A DNA stretch of 64,000 nucleotides from Sabulicella rubraurantiaca (GTDB lineage: Bacteria; Pseudomonadota; Alphaproteobacteria; Acetobacterales; Acetobacteraceae): assembly GCF_017355885.1 (NCBI RefSeq), contig NZ_JAFEUU010000005.1, forward strand, positions 1-64,000. Direction: 5' to 3'. Both the position numbers and the translations under genes were made by a program. The notes beneath the pieces were generated by a model. That model was not told where the DNA came from, did not search any database, and saw only the letters and a program-made list of their open reading frames with translations. This document shows, in pieces, positions 18,218-26,620 of the stretch; within the stretch, counting starts at the first letter, position 1; each line of letters starts with the position of its first letter.

Positions 18218-20734
18218 TCAGGTGCTCCGGGGCAGAGGCTTCGCGGCAGCATCGAAGCTCTCCCAAGGGTCACGCCGTTTGAGGAGCGATGGGGCAGAGG
18301 CAATGGTGAAGCGCTTCGGGTCCAGCCCCGGCCCGACTTCTTCCCAGCTCAGCGGCATGGCGATGGTGGCGCCGGGGCGCGCACGGGGCGACCACGGGGC
18401 CACGGCGGTCGCACCGCGATCGTTGCGCAGGTAGTCGAGGAAGATGCGTCCGGCCCGGGCCTGCTTGCTCATGTTGGTGGTGAACCGGTCCGGGGCGTCG
18501 GACGCCATCCGCTCGCAGAGATCCTTGGTGAATTGGCGCGCCTCGTCCCAGCCCGCATCGGGCCGCAGCGGCACCACGACATGCATCCCCTTGCCACCGG
18601 TGGATTTGGGGAAGGAATTCAGCCCTTGGCTTTCCAGCATGGTGCGAAGGTGCAGCGCCGCCTCGGTGACCTCTGCGAAAGGCACGTCCTCGGCCGGGTC
18701 GAGATCGAACACTAGCCGGTCCGGTCGATCCTCGTCCTCCAGAAGGCTTCCCCAGGGATGGATCTCGAGTACTCCCATCTGCGCCAGGGCGACCAGCCCC
18801 TCCGGGCTCTCGACCGCGAGAAGGGGCTTCGCCATCCCCTTCAGATGTACCAGCCGCAGCAGATGCGACGTCCCCCTCATGGCGTTCCGCTGGAAAAAGC
18901 GTGGTCCGTCAATGCCGTCGGGCGCGCGCACGAGCGAAAGCGGGCGCCCGCCGGCATGCCGCAGCAACCGGTCGGCGACGGCGGCGTAGTACTCGGCTAG
19001 GTCGCGCTTGGTGACATTGTCCCCGGGCCAGAAAGGCTTGCCGGGGTGCGAGAGGCTGACACCACGGACGGATACCCCCTCCTTGCTCGCACCCTGTGAT
19101 GATGGCTTGGAAGGAGCTGGGGCTGGCTCCGTCACGGGCACTATGACTTCGGAAGCCGGCTTGTCCTCCCGGATCCCCCGGAAGGAGGGCTGCCGCAGGA
19201 GGCCGTCCGCCGTCCAGCCCGTGTAGTCGATCTCGGCCACCAGCCGGGGCTCCAGCCAGTGCGTGGTCCGTTGCTCGCGCTGCGGCACGTTTCCGGCAGG
19301 CGAGCCCTTGCGCTCAAGGCCCTTCACCTTCTCCTTCAGCTCGCTCTCCTGCCGCGCGCTGATCCCGGATCCGACGCGGCCCAGATAGACCAGCTTGCCG
19401 TTCCGCCGCGCCCCCAGCAGCAGGGTCATGCGGCCTTTCGTGCCCTTGCCGTGCCCGATCACCACGAACTCGTCATTGCCGCGGCACTTGGACTTGACCC
19501 AGTCTCCGCCACGGTCGCCGGGCCGGTAGGGGCTGTCGGCGCGCTTCGACACCACACCTTCGAGCCGCATGCTGCAGGCGGATTTCAGGATTGCCTCGCC
19601 CGCGCCAGGGAAGGGCTGCACCAGCGCGACGCCCGCCGGAGGGCGCCTCAGCAAGGCCTGAAGCCGCGCCTTTCGTTCGGTGAGCGGCAGTCCCCGCAGA
19701 TCCTCCTCGCCTGCGGCGATGAGGTCGAAGGCGTGATAGACGAGTTCGCCGGTCCTGTTCTGCTCCATGGCTGAGGCGAGAAGCGCGAAATCGGGGTTCC
19801 CCTCCTCGTCCGGCGCCACCAGCTCTCCGTCGAGGATGCAATCGGGCAGCGTCGCGAGGGCGGTCGCTGTCTCGGGAAAGCGGGACGTCCAGTCCTTGTT
19901 GTTGCGCGTGAACAGCGTGGCGCGCCCGCCCCGCACGACCGCCTCGATCCGGTATCCGTCGAGCTTGATTTCGTGAAGCCAGCCTGGGCCATCCGGCGCA
20001 CGATCGACGAGGGTGCAGAGCATGGGCGACACGAAGCCGGCGACCGAGGATTGGACCGCCTTCGGGGCCGCCTTTCGGCGGGAAGACGGCTTCGGCGCAG
20101 GCTTCCTCGGCGCTGCGCCGCCGGAGATCTCCTCCATCTCCCGACCGGTCCGGATGGAGGTGGTTTCCTCCGCAACGAGCGCCTCGCCCTCTCCAGGGCG
20201 TGCCTCCTCGTCGCGGCGCTTGATCAGGAGCCACTGCGGCGTGCGTTCCCGCGCGCGCGGCTTCATCCGGACCAAATCCCACCCGCCCCGCAAGCGCTTT
20301 CCGTGCAGCACGAACTTCAGGTTACCATCCGCAATCGCCCCTTCCGCGTCATCCACTCCGGGGGCCGGCTCCCACTCGCCTTCATCCCATAGCATCACGG
20401 TGCCCGCGCCATATCCGGAGCCGATCACGCCCTCGAAGTCGCGGTATTCCAGCGGATGATCCTCCACCTCCACGGCGAGGCGCTTGTCAGCAGGATCAAG
20501 CGATGGGCCGCGGGCCACGGCCCAGGATTTCAGCACACCCGCCAGTTCCAGCCGGAAGTCGAAATGCAGGCGCGACGCGTCGTGCTTCTGCACGACGAAG
20601 CGCAGCTTGTTTCGGCTTGTCCTGGGCGCCGAAGCTCCCTGCGGCTCCGGCGACTGGGAGAAGTCCCGCTTGGCGCGGTAGGTGCTCAGGGGATCGGGAC
20701 GAGCGCTCGCGGGCGCCTTGCTGCGCGTCGGCAT
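18218..20734 (-). CDS. ligD: Multifunctional ATP-dependent DNA ligase LigD (non-homologous end joining)
   Basis: An 838-residue protein with the three LigD modules. The 3'-phosphoesterase (about 35-190) carries [13 protein letters not shown] and [10 protein letters not shown]. The ATP-dependent ligase (about 232-530) has the nucleotidyl lysine Lys257 in HEIKLDGYR. The archaeo-eukaryotic-primase-type polymerase domain (about 560-838) has the metal-binding FDLDPAED. This PE-Lig-Pol order is that of Pseudomonas and rhizobial LigD. An upstream ATG at 20788 exists, but family homology starts near [10 protein letters not shown]. The usual Ku partner is not in the window. Confidence 0.93.
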   Translation of the reverse strand: MPTRSKAPASARPDPLSTYRAKRDFSQSPEPQGASAPRTSRNKLRFVVQKHDASRLHFDFRLELAGVLKSWAVARGPSLDPADKRLAVEVEDHPLEYRDFEGVIGSGYGAGTVMLWDEGEWEPAPGVDDAEGAIADGNLKFVLHGKRLRGGWDLVRMKPRARERTPQWLLIKRRDEEARPGEGEALVAEETTSIRTGREMEEISGGAAPRKPAPKPSSRRKAAPKAVQSSVAGFVSPMLCTLVDRAPDGPGWLHEIKLDGYRIEAVVRGGRATLFTRNNKDWTSRFPETATALATLPDCILDGELVAPDEEGNPDFALLASAMEQNRTGELVYHAFDLIAAGEEDLRGLPLTERKARLQALLRRPPAGVALVQPFPGAGEAILKSACSMRLEGVVSKRADSPYRPGDRGGDWVKSKCRGNDEFVVIGHGKGTKGRMTLLLGARRNGKLVYLGRVGSGISARQESELKEKVKGLERKGSPAGNVPQREQRTTHWLEPRLVAEIDYTGWTADGLLRQPSFRGIREDKPASEVIVPVTEPAPAPSKPSSQGASKEGVSVRGVSLSHPGKPFWPGDNVTKRDLAEYYAAVADRLLRHAGGRPLSLVRAPDGIDGPRFFQRNAMRGTSHLLRLVHLKGMAKPLLAVESPEGLVALAQMGVLEIHPWGSLLEDEDRPDRLVFDLDPAEDVPFAEVTEAALHLRTMLESQGLNSFPKSTGGKGMHVVVPLRPDAGWDEARQFTKDLCERMASDAPDRFTTNMSKQARAGRIFLDYLRNDRGATAVAPWSPRARPGATIAMPLSWEEVGPGLDPKRFTIASAPSLLKRRDPWESFDAAAKPLPRST

Positions 20735-20819
20735 GTTTCGCCAACGTTTTGATCGGGCTTCGGTTATGCGCGGCTTGCCCGGAGCCATGCGACGCGTGGC
20801 CGCCGGAAAGGAGGCGCGA

Positions 20820-22076
20820 CTACCGGCATGACTCCGTCACGCCGCGCTCCAGATTGGTGAAGTGGTTGACGATGCAGATGGAGCGGTCGGCGATGTCGCG
20901 TGGCGGGCCTCTCTCGCGCTGACGTGCCGCTTCGGCCATCGCGCGCAGCTCCGGGCGCAGATCCACCCCCGCGCGCCACAAGCCGAAGGAAGCTGCCTGC
21001 ACCCCTGTCGCGAGGGTATGCGCGGTCTCGTAGAGGCGGTCCCGGCTATCTTCCGCTTCTGCGTCGATCGCCTCCGCGAGACGGACCACTTCGGCTGCGC
21101 GGGCACGCACGGCCTCTCCCGCTTCGGCTGGAGGCGGGTGGAGCTCGCCGACCAGATACATGGCCCGCCGCGCCGTCTCATGGTGGGGGGAGGCGATATG
21201 AGCGAGCAGCACCGGCACGAAGTCGGGCCGCTCGCGAACCACTGCGATCGCCTCCGCCTTGAGCGGAGCCGGCGAGGCGTAGGAGGTGCGGAGGAACCAT
21301 TCTTCGGTCGGGGCATCTGGGTCGGGACGGATCTGCTCGGCGGGCGGCGGAGGAGGAGGCTCAGGTTCCGAGCGCGGCGGCGGGACATGGCGGACGATGC
21401 GGAGACGCGCCTGCAGCGCCGGCTCGCCCTCCTCCACGCCGCTGAAGGGGCTGCGCCACGGTCCCCAATCGGCCTCGAGAGCGCGGGGACGCGAGGGCAC
21501 GTCGGTTGCGAAGTACTGTGTCCTCCCGCCGCGCAGCATGACACCGAGAGTGCGTGGCGCGGAGGTGACGTGAAGCAGGACTCGGCCCGGCACGATCCAT
21601 TGACTCTCCTCCTCTCGCGCTTCCTTCAGGAGGAGTGGCCCGATTGCGCCACGCTGCTGCCTACCGGAAGAGAGGGTGACGTAGGAGTCCCGGCTCGCCT
21701 CCGCGGGCAGGGTGGCGCCGGGGGGCAGCCTCACCTCGATGGCGAGATCCATGAGATCCCCGGCCACGAGCGGCGCGACATCCCTCTGCGCCCAGGCAAT
21801 GCCGCCGATGGCGGTGATCGGCAGGGCAACGGCGAGGAGCGCTGCGGCGAAGCCGCGCACCATGCCGCGGCGCCCGACGAGACCGCATACGATCCAACCC
21901 GTGATCGTTCCCAGGATGAAGGCGATCAGGATCCAGAGGATGACGAAGTAGCCCGAGGCTCCCTCGCGGCTCGGGACGTTGAGCCAGTCCACCGCGAGGG
22001 ATGCCATCACGCCGGCATAGGTCGCCGCGGCAAGGCCGATGACGGGGCCGAGCAGGAAGGTGAGAAGCCAGCGCAT
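20820..22076 (-). CDS. Uncharacterised membrane-anchored protein
   Basis: 418 residues, function not recognised. Three hydrophobic segments occupy the first 100 residues ([54 protein letters not shown]). A soluble, probably periplasmic, part follows with a proline-rich linker ([12 protein letters not shown], about 242-255) and a helical C-terminal half whose [21 protein letters not shown] resembles a HEAT-like repeat. A good RBS (GAGGGAG) precedes the ATG. It lies 85 bases upstream of ligD on the same strand, so co-transcription is possible but not evident. Confidence 0.65.
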   Translation of the reverse strand: MRWLLTFLLGPVIGLAAATYAGVMASLAVDWLNVPSREGASGYFVILWILIAFILGTITGWIVCGLVGRRGMVRGFAAALLAVALPITAIGGIAWAQRDVAPLVAGDLMDLAIEVRLPPGATLPAEASRDSYVTLSSGRQQRGAIGPLLLKEAREEESQWIVPGRVLLHVTSAPRTLGVMLRGGRTQYFATDVPSRPRALEADWGPWRSPFSGVEEGEPALQARLRIVRHVPPPRSEPEPPPPPPAEQIRPDPDAPTEEWFLRTSYASPAPLKAEAIAVVRERPDFVPVLLAHIASPHHETARRAMYLVGELHPPPAEAGEAVRARAAEVVRLAEAIDAEAEDSRDRLYETAHTLATGVQAASFGLWRAGVDLRPELRAMAEAARQRERGPPRDIADRSICIVNHFTNLERGVTESCR

Positions 22077-22247
22077 CCGGCTCCCTCGAAGGCAGAAGGC
22101 GCGAGCAGCCTACCATGGCAAGGTCGGCAGGGCCAAGGATTGCTGGCCGGCGGGCCGTCCGGGTGGAGGTAGGGCACGATCCGCTGACGTGTCCCTGGCT
22201 GACCGATGGCGATGCAGTCATGGGCCAGCCCAGTGTCGGCGCATGAC

Positions 22248-23114
22248 TCAGCCCAGATCCTCGCTCGCCCTCATCTCCTCCATCAGCCAGTCGCGGAACG
22301 CCAGCGCGTCGGGACGCTGCACGCCACGCGGCATCAGCAGCCAGTAATGGTCTCCCGTCTCGGCGGCGGGTCCCGAGACGGGCACGAGGCGCCGTCTCCG
22401 CACATCCTCCGCGACGAGCTCGGGCGAGACGATGACGACCCCAAGCCCCTCGAGCGCCGCCTGGACGGCCAGGGAAGTGCTCTCGAACAGCAGCGGCGTC
22501 CCGTGCAGCACCACGCCGGACGCCGCGGCCCAGGTCGCCCAGTCCCCTGGCCGCACCCGGCTTCCCAGCAGCGAGTGCGGCGCGAGCCCGTCGCGCCGCG
22601 CCTCCCGCGCGAGGGCGGGCACCGCGAAGGGCTGGACGGCGAGGGCCTGCAGGCGGATCGCGCCGGGCAAACGGCTGCCGGTGCGGATGGCGGCATCCAC
22701 GGCATCGCGCGCGAAATCCACCGGCGCGATGGAGGCGCTGACCTCGATCTCCACACCCGGGTGCCGGGCCCGGAAGCGCGGAAGACGGGGGATCAGCCAG
22801 CGCATCGCCCAGGTGGTGTAGGCGCGCACGCGCAGCGGGCCGCTCGCCCGCCGCAACTCGGCCGTCGCTTCCTCCATGCTGGAAAATGCGGCGCGCAGCG
22901 CTCCGGCATAGCGTGCGCCTTCCTCCGTCAGCGTCGCGCTGTTGGCGCCGCGCAGCAGGAGCCTGTGGCCCAGCGCCGCCTCCAGCGCACGGATCCGCTT
23001 TCCCACCGCGGGCTGCGTCACGTTGAGCCGCGCCGCCGCGGCGGACAGGCTGCCCGTCTCCGCTACCAGGACGAAGGCGTGCAGGGCGGGGAGGGGCGGC
23101 AGGCTTGCGGCCAT
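22248..23114 (-). CDS. LysR-family transcriptional regulator (GcvA-like), candidate regulator of the thiolase-leuCDB unit
   Basis: A 288-residue LysR protein. The helix-turn-helix (about 8-66) reads PLPALHAFVLVAETGSLS, then AAARLNVTQPAVGKRI. The effector domain starts at PLRVRAYTTWAMRWLIPRL, the wording typical of the GcvA/AmpR-like subgroup, and continues with RHPGVEIEVSAS and a C-terminal VIVSPELVAEDV. The gene diverges from the large catabolic unit beginning at 23241, which it probably controls. There is no Shine-Dalgarno sequence before the ATG; instead a perfect palindrome (23117-23129) sits almost on the start codon. Confidence 0.92.
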   Translation of the reverse strand: MAASLPPLPALHAFVLVAETGSLSAAAARLNVTQPAVGKRIRALEAALGHRLLLRGANSATLTEEGARYAGALRAAFSSMEEATAELRRASGPLRVRAYTTWAMRWLIPRLPRFRARHPGVEIEVSASIAPVDFARDAVDAAIRTGSRLPGAIRLQALAVQPFAVPALAREARRDGLAPHSLLGSRVRPGDWATWAAASGVVLHGTPLLFESTSLAVQAALEGLGVVIVSPELVAEDVRRRRLVPVSGPAAETGDHYWLLMPRGVQRPDALAFRDWLMEEMRASEDLG

Positions 23115-23116
23115 GT

Positions 23117-23129
23117 GGTTAGTCTAACC
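23117..23129. promoter_or_regulatory. Perfect palindrome GGTTAG-T-CTAACC at the LysR start codon
   Basis: A 13-bp inverted repeat centred 9 bases upstream of the LysR ATG, in the LysR/thiolase intergenic region. Its position suggests an autorepression operator that also covers the place where an RBS should be. Confidence 0.4.
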
Positions 23130-23240
23130 CCAGGTTTGGGCACACCGCCAATCCTGACCTTGGGAAAAGCGCCGATTGGGTCCAGCCTCCCGCACCGAAG
23201 CCGGCGCTGCAGCGTCGGCGCGAGAGGAACGCCCAAACGG

Positions 23241-24401
23241 ATGAACGGCCAGGACACCCTTGCCGCGCCGACGGTCAGCACCCCCTGGAGCCTCCGGGAC
23301 AAGGTCGCCTTCGCCGGCATCGGCACGACGCGCTACGGAAACTTCCCCGAAACTGACAGCTACGGGCTGGGCTGCGAGGCGCTGAACGCCGCGCTGGACG
23401 ATGCGGGACTGCGCCCCTCGGACATTGACGGGCTCATCGTCAACCGCATCCCCAGCTATGAGCGCTTCGCGGAAATGATGGGAATCAATCCGCAATACTG
23501 CCTGCTGACCGAGGCGCCTGGCCGCTTCTCGGGCGTGTCGCTCGCGCTCGCGATGCAGGCCATCGCCACGGGCGCCGCGAAGACCGTGGCCCTCGTCTAC
23601 GGCAATAATGGCCGCTCCGTGCGGATGATGTATGGCGGCGGCGACAGCCAATGGAGCCCCTGGGGAATGACCAGCCCCGGCGCCATCCACGCGATGATGT
23701 GGCGCCGGCACATGCATGATTTCGGTACCACCCACGCCGATCTTGGGCCCGTTTCCGTCGCCTTTCGCAAGCATGCTTGCCTGAACCCCGACGCGGTGAT
23801 GCACGGCAAGCCCATCACGCTGGAGGACCACGCGAAGGCCCGCCCAATCTGCGAGCCGTTGAAGCTGCTCGACTACTGCCTCATCAACGATGGCGCGGTG
23901 GCGTGGATCCTCACCAGCGCGGAGCGCGCGCGCGACCTGCGCCGCCCGCCCGTGCTCGTCTCGGGCTATTCGCGGCAGGACCGCTTCTCCTATGGCAGCG
24001 CGCCGGCCGACGACTACTGGTACCCGACCCTCTCGGCCTGCCGCAGCGTCTATGACCGCGCCGGGTTCGGACGCGACGACGTGCAGGGCCTCGGCATCTA
24101 CGACAATTTCTCGCCGACTGTGATGTTCAGCCTGGAAGGGCTGGGCTTCTGCGGCCAGGGCGAGAGCGGCGACTTCGTGCGCGACGGCACGCTGGAACTG
24201 GGGACGGGGCGCTGGCCGACCAATACCTCCGGCGGACACCTGTCTGACAGCTACATGCAGGGCTGGGGCATCATCGCCGAATGCGTGCGGCAGCTGCGCG
24301 GCGATTGCGAAGGACGTCAGATCCCTGATGCCCGTGCGATGCAATACATCTGCGCGACGCATATCGCGCAAAGCATCCTGTTCCGGAGGGATGACGCATG
24401 A
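23241..24401 (+). CDS. Thiolase-like acyl-CoA acyltransferase (SCP-x/lipid-transfer thiolase family)
   Basis: 386 residues of the thiolase superfamily, of the kind usually paired with a DUF35 protein. Recognisable are FAGIGTTRYGNFP at the N-terminus, DIDGLIVNRIPSYE, ALAMQAIATGAAKTVALVYG, the C-terminal NTSGGHLSDSYMQGWG with the active-site His, and CATHIAQSILF. The usual nucleophilic Cys near residue 90 is not obvious: the region reads CLLTEAPGRFSGVSLALAMQ. Many SCP-x-like thiolases of this type lack it and act in CoA-ester metabolism without proven thiolysis. First gene of an eleven-gene unit; its stop overlaps the DUF35 start (ATGA). Confidence 0.85.
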   Translation: MNGQDTLAAPTVSTPWSLRDKVAFAGIGTTRYGNFPETDSYGLGCEALNAALDDAGLRPSDIDGLIVNRIPSYERFAEMMGINPQYCLLTEAPGRFSGVSLALAMQAIATGAAKTVALVYGNNGRSVRMMYGGGDSQWSPWGMTSPGAIHAMMWRRHMHDFGTTHADLGPVSVAFRKHACLNPDAVMHGKPITLEDHAKARPICEPLKLLDYCLINDGAVAWILTSAERARDLRRPPVLVSGYSRQDRFSYGSAPADDYWYPTLSACRSVYDRAGFGRDDVQGLGIYDNFSPTVMFSLEGLGFCGQGESGDFVRDGTLELGTGRWPTNTSGGHLSDSYMQGWGIIAECVRQLRGDCEGRQIPDARAMQYICATHIAQSILFRRDDA

Positions 24402-24808
24402 GCCTCCAGACACGTCCCAAGCCGGTGGTGGACAACTGGAACCGGCCCTTCTGGGAGGCGTGCGCGGAAGGGCGGCTGGTGCTGCAACGCTGCACGGAAA
24501 CCGGGAAGTGCTTCTTCCCGCCCGCCCCCGTCTCCCCCTACACCGGCCGGCCGGACTGGGAATGGATCATCGCCTCCGGCAAGGGCGAGCTTTGGTCCTT
24601 CGTGGTGTTCCACCAGAACTACTTTCCCGGGATGAAGGACGAGATCCCCTATCCCGTGGCGATGGTGAAGCTGGATGAGGGGCCATACCTCCTCACCAAT
24701 CTCGAAGGCATGAAGGCTGACGACGCAAAGATTGGCATGCGGCTCTCCGTCCGCTTCCCCGGTGGGCCGGAAGGTTTCGCCCTGCCGCAATTCGGGCCGG
24801 AGGAATGA
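24398..24808 (+). CDS. DUF35 OB-fold acyl-CoA-binding protein, thiolase partner
   Basis: A 136-residue protein that in characterised systems forms a complex with an adjacent thiolase-like subunit and binds acyl-CoA. An N-terminal helix (VDNWNRPFWEACAEGRLVLQRC) leads to a rubredoxin-like zinc ribbon and an OB-fold (GELWSFVVFHQNYFPGMKDEIPYPVAMVKLDE). Only two of the four expected zinc cysteines remain (CTETGKC, then FFPPAPVSPYTG without a second pair), so zinc binding is doubtful. Overlaps both neighbours: ATGA with the thiolase and the following gene's RBS. Confidence 0.85.
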   Translation: MSLQTRPKPVVDNWNRPFWEACAEGRLVLQRCTETGKCFFPPAPVSPYTGRPDWEWIIASGKGELWSFVVFHQNYFPGMKDEIPYPVAMVKLDEGPYLLTNLEGMKADDAKIGMRLSVRFPGGPEGFALPQFGPEE

Positions 24809-24810
24809 CG

Positions 24811-25590
24811 ATGCCGGAAGAGCTGATCATCGAGCGCGGCGAGGGCTGGGCGCAGATCCAGGTCAACCGCGAGGCACAGCGCAACGCGATGAATCGCGCC
24901 ACGCGCCAGGGCCTCCTGCGCGCCTTCGAGGAGCTGAAGGGCGAGGCGAAGGCCATCATCCTCACCGGCACCGGCGTCGCTTTCTGCGCGGGCATGGACC
25001 TGAAGGAGCGCGAGGCTGATCGCAAGGCGGGCATCGAAGGCGCGGGTGAGGAATGGATCGCCGTGAACATGGCGATCAAGCAGCACCCCTCCATCTTCAT
25101 CGCGGCGGTGAACGGGCTGGCGCTGGGGGGAGGCGCCACGCTGATCAATTGCTGCGACCTCGCCATCGCCAGTACACAAGCCAGCATCGGCTGCCCGGAG
25201 ATGGGCTTCTCCACCTATCCTGGCATGGCCGGCCCGGCGATCCAGCTTTCGGGCGTCACCCGCAAGCAGGCGGCGTGGCTGGTGCTGACCACCAACCGCA
25301 TCGACGGCGCCACGGCCGAGCGCTGGGGCATGGTCAACCAGTGCGTCCAGCCGGAGGCGCTGATCCCCACGGCGCAGGCCCTGGCGCGCAAGGTGGCGCA
25401 GTTTGACGCGGTGGCACTGGCCGAAAGCAAGAAGGCGCTGGACCGCATCCCAGCCTTCATCACCGACTGGCAGGAGGCGATGGATCACGGGCAGATGGTG
25501 AACCTCACCATCCGCTCGAAGACCAGCGCCCAGGCGGAGGGCAATGCTCGCTTCGCCGCCGGCATCAAGAACCCCGGCCAGGGCGCGTGA
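24811..25590 (+). CDS. Enoyl-CoA hydratase/isomerase family protein (crotonase fold)
   Basis: 259 residues. Oxyanion-hole blocks are ILTGTGVAFCAGMDLKE and AAVNGLALGGGATL, and the catalytic-glutamate region GCPEMGFSTYPGMAG carries one Glu at the hydratase position. The second hydratase Glu, usually in the AAVNG...E region, is not evident, so isomerase, hydrolase or decarboxylase activity is equally possible. Two ATGs lie 6 bases apart (24805, 24811); GGAGG at 24799-24803 gives correct spacing only for 24811. It belongs to the thiolase-leuCDB unit. Confidence 0.88.
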   Translation: MPEELIIERGEGWAQIQVNREAQRNAMNRATRQGLLRAFEELKGEAKAIILTGTGVAFCAGMDLKEREADRKAGIEGAGEEWIAVNMAIKQHPSIFIAAVNGLALGGGATLINCCDLAIASTQASIGCPEMGFSTYPGMAGPAIQLSGVTRKQAAWLVLTTNRIDGATAERWGMVNQCVQPEALIPTAQALARKVAQFDAVALAESKKALDRIPAFITDWQEAMDHGQMVNLTIRSKTSAQAEGNARFAAGIKNPGQGA

Positions 25591-25619
25591 ACCAGGAAGG
25601 CTGACAGACGCGGCGCGAA

Positions 25620-25643
25620 GCCCCGCCGGAGATAAGGCGGGGC
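25620..25643. other. Stem-loop between the enoyl-CoA hydratase and tctC genes
   Basis: GCCCCGCC (25620-25627) and GGCGGGGC (25636-25643) form a perfect 8-bp GC stem with the loop GGAGATAA. It occupies the 70-base gap in an otherwise overlapping operon, 7 bases before the tctC RBS. It may be a processing or attenuation element that gives the receptor gene its own transcript level. No T-run follows. Confidence 0.4.
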
Positions 25644-25660
25644 GCGCAGGAGGAAACGCC

Positions 25661-26620
25661 ATGAACGGACCCGCGATTGCCCGACGCGCCCTGCTGGCCG
25701 CCGCAGCGCTGCCTGCGGCCGAAGCCCGCGCCCAGCCCTTTCCGGAGCGGCCACTGCGGATGCTGGTCGGTTACGCGCCGGGCGGCACCACGGACCTCGT
25801 CGCGCGCGTCACGGCAGAGTACATGGGCCAAGATCTCGGCCAATCCGTCGCGGTGGAAAATCGCGGCGGGGCCGGTGGAGTGCCCGCGGCGCTCGCGATG
25901 CTGCAGGTCCCGGCCGACGGGCACGTGCTGATGCTGCAATCGGGCGGGCTGAATCAGGCCGAGGCGCTGGGCACGCCGCTGCCCTTCGACGCGGTGGCGG
26001 CCTTCGCGCCGGTCGGCCTTGTCGGCACCAGCGCCATCTCCCTGGTGGTGCATCCTTCCGTTCCCGCCACCAATCTGCGCGAGTTGCGGGAACACGTGCT
26101 CCGCTCGGGGCGGCCGCTGCGCGTGGGCTCGCCGGGGATCAGCCTAACCAGCCACCTCTACGGCCAGGAATTGGGCATCGAGGTGGAGGAGATCCGCTAC
26201 CGCGGCACCGGCCTCGTGGTGAACGACCTGCTGGCCGGGCGCGTCGAGGCCTATACCATCGCGTTGCCCGGCATCCTGACGCATATCCGCTCGGGCGGGC
26301 TGCGCGCCATCGCCATCGCCTCCACGACGCGCAGCCCGGTGATGCCGGAACTCGCGACGACGGTGGAGCAGGGCTTCCGCGGCATTATCAGCGCCTCCTG
26401 GTTCGGGGTCGTGGTACGTGCCGGCACGCCGCCAGAGCGGCTGTTGCGGCTGTCGCAATCCGTCTCGAAGCTGTTGGCCGACCCCGCCGTGCGCGCGCGG
26501 TTGAGCGAGGCCGGTGTTGATGTCGCACCCGAGACTAGTCCTGAGAGCTTCGATGCGCTGATCCGCGAGGACCGGGCACGCTGGGACCTCGTGGTGCGGC
26601 GGGGGAATCTTCGCCTGTGA
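25661..26620 (+). CDS. TctC/Bug-family periplasmic solute-binding receptor (copy 3)
   Basis: 319 residues. The signal peptide ARRALLAAAALPAAEARAQ is cleaved before PFPERPLRMLVGYAPGG. The ligand loop is GGTTDLVAR, then AVENRGGAGGVPAALAML, PADGHVLM, IRYRGTG and a less conserved second half (GFRGIISASWFGVVVRAGTPP). It differs from most copies in having YRGTGLVVNDLLAG without the preceding H-V-P. The RBS AGGAGGAAA at 25648-25656 is excellent. Its stop overlaps the GTG of the CoA-transferase gene. Confidence 0.9.
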   Translation: MNGPAIARRALLAAAALPAAEARAQPFPERPLRMLVGYAPGGTTDLVARVTAEYMGQDLGQSVAVENRGGAGGVPAALAMLQVPADGHVLMLQSGGLNQAEALGTPLPFDAVAAFAPVGLVGTSAISLVVHPSVPATNLRELREHVLRSGRPLRVGSPGISLTSHLYGQELGIEVEEIRYRGTGLVVNDLLAGRVEAYTIALPGILTHIRSGGLRAIAIASTTRSPVMPELATTVEQGFRGIISASWFGVVVRAGTPPERLLRLSQSVSKLLADPAVRARLSEAGVDVAPETSPESFDALIREDRARWDLVVRRGNLRL

